Source of the DNA: Ditylenchus dipsaci
Lineage: Eukaryota; Nematoda; Chromadorea; Rhabditida; Anguinidae
Direction: 5' to 3'
NCBI GenBank assembly: GCA_004194705.1
Contig: SADC01000907.1
Span: forward strand, 372,001 to 436,000
Length of the DNA stretch: 64,000 nt
Positions 57,890 through 64,000 of this stretch are shown here, in pieces. Under the pieces are notes generated by a model that ran no database searches, had not been told where the DNA came from, and saw only the letters and a program-made list of their open reading frames with translations. Position numbers and translations under genes: made by a program. Position 1 is the stretch's first letter. Each line of letters starts with the position of its first letter.

Positions 57890-59690
57890 GCTCTAACAAG
57901 CAGAGTTATTTTGTATTGGTTTCCATGTGGACACGGAAACGACATGGTCATTTCCATGTTGCTTTCCGTGTTACACGGAAATAAAATTCATTTTCGTGCT
58001 GGTTTTTGTGTTGGCACGGAAACGAAATGTATTTCCATGGAGGTTTCCCTGTTGACACGGTCTCCATTTCCGTGTTGGTTTTTGTTTCGACACGAAAACC
58101 AAAACTGAAACGCATTTTGGTTTTCGTGTAAGTGTATACTTTTAAACTCGCCATTTTTTCATTTTTTGAATTTTGAACGCTTGAATTCACATCTGAATTT
58201 GATGGACGCCTGGATTGACATGAAATCAGATCCATCCGCCCTTTATTTTTCAAACTCCCAAAATTGGAAAATTGTCAATGGAAAATGGCCTTAACTCTGA
58301 AATCCCGGTCAAGAATAGGGGGAGGGGCGCCGCTCAATTAGACGGTATCTAATTCAATGTAAAAAATTTAAAAAATGGCGAGTTTTAAAGTATACACTAC
58401 AGTCGACTCTCGATATAGTGGCACCCCATGAGACCAACTCTTAGGTATCACTATATCGAGAGTGTCACTATATCAAGTGTGTCTTTCTATCCATATAATT
58501 TTATTCACCGAAAACATAACATTCAAAAAAAGTTAAAGTCTAAAAAGTCGAATTGGCTTGACTTTACTTGACTACCCTCTGCGCCCCTTCGGGGGCGCAG
58601 GGGCTTGGAGTTGAGATGCGCACACCCACATACCTTAGACACAAATCACTCGAAAAAGACTCTGGATGCGGGGACTCGCGGGCTTGAGAGTTAGAGATGC
58701 GCACACTCACTTACCTTAGACATGATTCCGAGAAGTACTCTTGATCATAAAATGCATATAGAGGCTCTTTTTGCTACGGCTCAGTTAAAAAACATGGTAA
58801 GACAGCCAGAATATGCCAATATATGTTTTTTCTAACGTTCTGCCATAAAACTGGCCCCTTTTATTCCCTTCACCTCCCTATACAGCCCTTAATCCCTTAA
58901 AATTCAGAAGGCGCGAATTCAAATTTTTCAAATTTTGACTAAAATCCATGATACCCCCTGTGGTTTGAAAAATTTTTTTTTTCACTTTACCGGAAACGAT
59001 TGGTAAATTCGCGCCTAAATCGGGGTCGAGAAACACGAATATGCAATCGGTTTTTCAAAATTGTCATCAAAAGTGGGTCAGCCGTGGGGAGGGGTCAAGT
59101 AAAGTGTTACCGTCGAATTATCCCTAGACATCGGTCAAACAAGTAAAATGAATAGTCTGTCACCGAGTGTTATCAAATCTGCGCACAATTCGCGCGCTTA
59201 TTTAAAAAAATTGACCGAAACTCGAAAATGTCACTGTATCGAGAGTTGATTTATAATCAGTGTTCGAGCTCAATATGTCATATCGAGGGTGTCACTATAT
59301 CGAGTATCACTATATCGGGAGTGAACTTTGTTGAGTTTCTCTGTTGGCCAACGATTTTTCTTTGAAGGTGTCACTATATCGAAGTGTCACTATATCGAGA
59401 GTCGACTGTAAGGCGAAAACCAAAATACTTTTAAGTTTTGGTTGCGGCATCCGCGTCAACACGAAAACCAAACTGAAATACATTTCATTTTCGTGCCAAA
59501 ACAAAAACCAATACGGGAATGCAATGTCGTTTCCGTGCTAACAGTGAAACCACCATGGAAATGCATCTCATTTTTGTGCCAACACGGAAAGGACAATGTC
59601 GAAAGTACAATTCAGTGTCAACATGGAAACGGTAATGACACGAATTCAGAGCCGAAATACCAACACGGAAATAACCCTGCTAACAAGCCT
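57890..59690. mobile_element. Nested inverted-repeat element: CACGGAAAC arms around a pogo-like insert
   Basis: The arms (57890-58130 and 59440-59690) are inverted relative to each other and consist of degenerate units such as GACACGGAAACGACATGG and TTTCCGTGTTGGTTTTTGTG. Between them, 58395-59412 is bounded by TACAGTCGACTCTCGATATA and its inverse TATCGAGAGTCGACTGTA, with extra GTGTCACTATATCGAG copies at 58450, 59285 and 59385: a pogo/Tigger-like element. Inside that again, 58560-58960 is a copy of the GATGCGCAC foldback family. Three insertion layers are visible. No gene is recognised in 57557-60861. Confidence 0.7.
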
Positions 59691-60861
59691 ATACCCTGGA
59701 TTGAAGTTGAAAAATAAGGCGACCAGAAAAAATATGGTATTAGTTTCATTATTGATTTGTCGCCCCTTTATTTCATTAACTTATTTTAATTTACAGACTC
59801 AAAAAATGTTTTGCATGGTAAAGAAGATGAGCCTGCAGTTTTGCATGTTAGTATGTGTGTGTGACCTTGCCTTGCGCTCTCTCCCGAAGGCTATGTTTTC
59901 CTGTCTATCTCCACTAAACTGGGTTGTACTTAACTAAGAGCAGAGAAATAACAAAACATCTCCAATCAGAAACATATCTGAAGTTTCTTTTTTTTCGGAA
60001 AAGAAGAGCCGTTAAAATATTTTCTTCTGGCGATGACTTCAAATTAGGTAATCTGCCACTCTGTTCTTTCTTCTTTTTTGATCAAACAATTTTTCATCAT
60101 TCATCACAAAGGTGATAGGATTGGGTCAGTGAACGGCTTCAACTTATCAGTTTACTTTTTTGCCCTGTTGTTTTTGGATATCTTTGAATCCCGAAACAAG
60201 TTTTAATCGTGAATACTACCCTTTAAATTTTTTACGATATTTTTAAAGCATAAGTGTAAATGACCTTAGTCCACAATATTAATCAAGATTCTTTTTTTGA
60301 AATACATGGATGAGCGTTTTCCCAAGTATAAAATTTTGAAATCGCATTTTCAGATGACATATTTTATTTTTATTTGATTCTTTGCGATTTTGCACCGATT
60401 GAATTCTCTACTAAATATTCATGTGCTACCAAATGTGCCATGTTCATATCTCGCGTTACCAGTTTTTTTTCTAAAATGTGTCTTTGTGAATAAAAGGACC
60501 ATTGCCGTTAACGACAACGATTCTTCCCCGCCAATTCAAAAAATTTCCTGATCATTGAACTTAAAAATTAAAAATGTTTTTTGCTTAGTTTTCAAAGTAG
60601 TATAAGGTCATCAATATTCAGAGGCGTAGCCAGAGAAATCTGACGGAGGTTATTTTACTTACACCGTTTTTGAGTTTTTTAGTCTTTTTAGTTTACAATG
60701 TTTTTCAAAAACCTGACGGGAGGCTATAGCCCTCAGCCCGCCCCCTGCCTACGCCCCTGTCAATATTACAGAGCTTGACATAAAACTAGTAAAAAAGGAG
60801 CGTTTAGGAATAAAATTCTTATTTTTCTTAGCTCTTTATTTGCAGCATGTTCTGAGTGTAA

Positions 60862-63481
60862 ATGGTCTTCGAATTCCCTTCCCAGTCCCGTTGGGCTGCT
60901 TCTACCTCTCCGTTTGGTACAAGACACACAAACAGATTTGCAGGATCTAGCCAACCAGCCAGTGCAGCGTATCCTGGCTCCATTGGACGCCTGTCTTACC
61001 TCAACAACAACCGAAGCCAAATACCACGTTCCTACAGTCCTCCTAATCGAGCATATCATGCTGCCAACACTCTACCCTATTCCACTGTTCATGACTTTCA
61101 CAGAGGAAACAACCAACAGCACAACAACAGGAATTACAGTCCTACAGATTGCTATGAAGACCTGGACTTTTTCTATGAAAGACCTCCTGGATCGGAAGCA
61201 GGACATAAAGAACAAGCCAAAAATGTATGTAAATGATACTTAATCAAAAATGGGTTTTTTAATTTGCCATTTATAGAAAAAAGCATTACAGTAAAAAGCT
61301 TTTTACTAAAAACCTCTTAAAGCTTTAGCTGGAGTGATTTATTCCAATTACCACTAACATCACTAACTCTGTTTTGTTTTTTTCTAAAACACCCAAAAAA
61401 TTATTTAAAAGTTAAAATCATATTGGATATTGATTTTTTTTGTGCAAATAGAATCTTTTTTAATGCGAATTAGATTTTTTTTGATGCAAATATTTTTTAA
61501 GATTTTGGTTTTGCGTTTTTCGGCCCTATTGGAGTATAGCCCAGAAGGGCGCAGGAGGCTTGGTTGCTTGGGGTTGAGATGCGCACACCCACATACCTTA
61601 GACACAAATCACTCGAAAGTGACTTTGGATGCATAAAAAATGTATGTATACCAGAGTTTATTTATGCGGTAGGCCCCAGTCAACAAAACTGTGTTCAACA
61701 TCTTGTTAAAAATTAGAAAAATTTTTGTTAAAATTAGCCCCTTTTTGATCCATTTTCACCCTAATACGGCCCTAAATCCCTTCAAAAATGGTCAAAATAG
61801 GTATATTTGGGTGGTCCCAAAACTCAATTTTTTATTGACCAGAACTCAAAAATAATGTCTTTTTCGAGCTTCTGAGGCAATTTTAGGTCGATATAAGGTG
61901 TTTGGAAACACTTTAAAAAATTCATTTGGGGGGGGGGCGGTTATACTCCCCTTCTATCAACTTTTTAAACCTTTTTCAACAAGTGATAACACCATCAGGT
62001 AGCCCTGTGATTCTAGTTTCTAACAAGACATCATTCGCTGCAATATCTTTGTAAAATGTGGCGCAAAAAAGTAAAAGTATGAACCAAATTACTTTTTCTG
62101 ACCTCTTTCCTACTTTTACCTTTATGTGATATATTTCGCTGAAATTTTTCGGTAAATAATAGCTTAACAGAAACTAGAATCGCAGGGCTATCTGATGGTG
62201 TAATCATTTTTCAAAAAGCTATCTGATGGTGTAATCACAAAAAAAATTAATATAAAAACGCAAAACCAAAATTTGAAAGCTAATTTGCACCAAAAAGAAA
62301 TTATTTTGCACTAAAAAAATCAATATCCAAAGATATTTAGTCTACCAATACTACCGCAACAAGATCAATTGATTCGACGAATAGTCCCCCACTTCTACCT
62401 CCCCTTCCTTCTGATCATCCTAATCAAATAATAGAAAACAACAACACCCTCCGAAAGAGTGGCTACGCAGAAGGAAGCCTCCTAAAGCCAAAAGAGGTAT
62501 GTTTTTATTTATACAGGTGTCGAAAAATCGACATGCTTAACAAATTTTTACAAATGTCAAAACTAGATACAGTCAACTCTTGATTTGACAATCACCTAAA
62601 AAGTATTTTTACCCCAGATTTTTAAACCTTTTGGCAGTTGCTTTGGTTAGCCAAGTCTGAAAACCGTAAGGGTTCAGATTTTGGAGGTCGTATTTGTTTC
62701 ATAATAAATGATGGTTGTATCGGGAGTTGTCTTTTCGGCGAAGATGCTGTCACTTACCTAAGCGACCGGCAAAATCGAAATTCTTGCTATTTTCGGGACA
62801 AGGCTTACCAAAGACAACTGGCAAAACACTTCGAAATTTGGGAAAAAACTAAGACTATAGGTGGGAATGAACTTATTAGGTGATCGTTATATCGAGAGTC
62901 AAGTGTAAAAATATCAGAACACGCTGTAAAATTAAAGTGGGGTCGACATGGCCTAGTCTTTATTTCTATAAATGTGTGTCAAAAAAAATTAAGCAGAAAT
63001 GCATCACCAAAGTTGTTTAGCCCACCAAATGCGGTATCAAGCTGTATTTACTGGTAGCCTGTCTAGTGTTCGTATCTCTGCTCTTGGCTTGCTCTATAAT
63101 CGGGTTTTTGTGGTACACACAGGAGAGGCAAAACCAATCAAGGGGAAAACAGCAAGACTCGAGCAGTCGAGCTGCCTCTTTTTCAATGGACAAAATATTG
63201 GGTGTGCTAAGTTCTGCCTTCCAAACAAATAAATCTGAAAAGGAGGGAATCCAAGAAGGTGGTATTGTCCAGAAGTCTTCCTTCAACTACTCCCTTTATG
63301 GCGTGCCACCATCTCTGTTGGGTGAGCAGGAATGGGAGGAGAAAGGGCTAGAAAGAAGCAACAAAGTTTTTAATGGAGGAACAGAGGCGTCGATCGAACC
63401 TAACCACTTGCTTACTCTTCTGATCACTAAAAGGAAAGTGTGTATATTTGAGGCTAGCACTAGTGAAGTTGAAGTTAGCAG
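60862..63481 (+). CDS. Single-pass membrane protein, N-terminal part (runs past 63481)
   Basis: Not recognised. Three exons join in phase: 60862-61224 (121 codons), 62341-62496 (52) and 63021-63481, ending at an AG|GTAAGT donor so the gene continues. The first 175 residues are disordered, Ser/Pro/Asn-rich (for example SYSPPNRAYHAAN, RGNNQQHNNRNYSPTDCYED, SPPLLPPLPSDHPN). One membrane span follows, LYLLVACLVFVSLLLACSII, then a Gln/Ser-rich juxtamembrane stretch and a soluble segment (SSFNYSLYGVPPSLLGEQEW). The long cytoplasmic-like N-terminus before one span suggests a type II or signal-anchor protein. Teneurins share this layout, but no EGF repeats fall within the window, so that is only a possibility. 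Start chosen because a TAA immediately precedes the ATG in frame. Confidence 0.6.
61535..61810. repeat. Half-copy of the GATGCGCAC foldback family
   Basis: GGTTGAGATGCGCACACCCA followed by CATACCTTAGACACAAATC, then ACCAGAGTTTATTTATGCGG and TACGGCCCTAAATCCCTT, match one arm of the element at 43588-44493. The opposite arm is missing. It lies in intron 1 of the membrane-protein gene. Confidence 0.7.
62570..62908. mobile_element. Pogo-like non-autonomous element
   Basis: TACAGTCAACTCTTGATTTG at 62569 and ATATCGAGAGTCAAGTGTA at 62890 form imperfect inverse ends; GACAATCACCT and AGGTGATCGTTAT also pair. An open frame inside has no recognisable domain. It lies in an intron of the membrane-protein gene. 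Confidence 0.6.
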
Positions 63482-63549
63482 GTAAGTATAGCAGTATCAC
63501 ATAAGATATGATATAGGTTAGTATAAAAATGCCACTGCTTGTTGATTTT

Positions 63550-63900
63550 TGAGAACCGAAAAAAAAAGATTTCGACGTAAACCCTATGAATTAAAAAGAT
63601 TCGGGGTTCTCGAAAATGGGGTGGTTTTAAGAAGTACAGTTAGGTTCCCTGTAATGAACCCATCACGGATTCTCAAGAAAAGACCATCATGTCTTTTCGA
63701 AATGTTTAAAAGAGGCCGATACCTGCGTGTGGCAGAAAGTCAAATAGTCGCCGCTGTTTCTCATGAATTCAGATATTTTTTGAATTTCAGTCCTAATGAG
63801 ATGCTTTTTGAACTGTTTATGATAACGCAAATGAAAGCCCTTGCATCGTGGCTACACAATGGTATATAGAATGTGTAAAGTCACATGGATTTTTTTAAGA
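63550..63900. repeat. MULE-arm-related fragment
   Basis: AGAGGCCGATACCTGCGTGT, then AAATAGTCGCCGCTGTTTCTC and ACGCAAATGAAAGCCC followed by ACAATGGTATA, parallel the right arm of the MULE at 14100-14260 (GAAGCCGATACGTAAGTGCG, AAATAGTCGCTGCTTTTTCTC, GCGCAAATGAAAGCCC, ACAATGGTATA). A more distant relative lies at 26985-27060. The rest of this element would lie beyond the window. Confidence 0.6.
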
Positions 63901-64000
63901 TATTTATTGTTATGAACATGCAGATGCCGATTTTTGTATTCAGGTGTCCTGTAAATTCACGCCACACGCAGTTATCGGCCTTTTTCACACATCTTGAAAA

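Noticed and set aside
62638..62883. 81-residue frame in an intron of the membrane-protein gene
   Set aside because: It lies wholly inside a pogo-like non-autonomous element and shows no domain or splice support.
1..64000. CRISPR arrays, bacterial operons, prophage or rRNA
   Set aside because: No regularly spaced identical repeats with unique spacers, no bacterial gene organisation and no rRNA-like conserved blocks. All evidence is nematode.

Overview
This is a eukaryotic, AT-rich, intron-dense window, almost certainly from a nematode. It holds a complete major sperm protein gene and an SRT-class chemoreceptor (both essentially nematode-specific), and DPY-30, MRPS2, a PP2A B56 subunit, NAA35 and DHTKD1 split into many small exons by short GT..AG introns. 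The species is not identifiable from sequence alone. Exons were assembled by hand from splice consensus, reading phase and family similarity. In several genes the exon lengths sum to an exact multiple of three, which supports the models.

Layout. 0-8.6 kb: repeats, a 1.87-kb foldback palindrome, and two diverged copies of an unrecognised secreted-protein gene in opposite orientation, one on each side of the palindrome. 7.9-22.1 kb, minus strand: dpy-30 followed by a lark/RBM4-like gene (one RRM plus a CCHC zinc knuckle). A 4.4-kb Mutator-like (MULE) DNA transposon sits in an intron of the latter; its own multi-exon gene encodes a MULE transposase with a C-terminal OTU-type cysteine protease domain. 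The dpy-30/5'-lark block is present twice in tandem (14.7-18.6 and 18.6-22.1 kb); the second copy is nearly identical inside but riddled with small deletions at its edges. 22.5-28.1 kb, plus: NAA35. 28.3-29.4 kb, minus: mrps-2. 29.8-34.9 kb, plus: PP2A B56, with the MSP gene nested antisense in intron 4. 36.3-48.8 kb, plus: DHTKD1 in 27 exons (about 926 residues), with a MADF-BESS regulator nested antisense in intron 4. 49.1-50.9 kb, minus: a secreted SGNH/GDSL hydrolase. 54.1-57.6 kb, plus: an SRT-like receptor carrying an in-frame TGA. 60.9 kb to the edge: the start of a single-pass membrane protein.

The spaces between genes and the large introns are packed with non-autonomous DNA elements: long foldbacks, pogo/Tigger-like TIR elements, several MITE families and tRNA-related SINE-like pieces.

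Two sequence-quality signals matter for any reader. First, otherwise intact conserved genes are broken by single missing bases, often in homopolymers (NAA35, B56, DHTKD1, SGNH hydrolase, the OTU exon, the secreted paralogue). Second, two direct duplications have one copy with deletion-rich edges. Both look like assembly or consensus error rather than gene death, so the frameshifts should not be read as pseudogenes without raw data. The most interesting biology is the OTU-bearing MULE sitting silently in an intron of an RNA-binding-protein gene.
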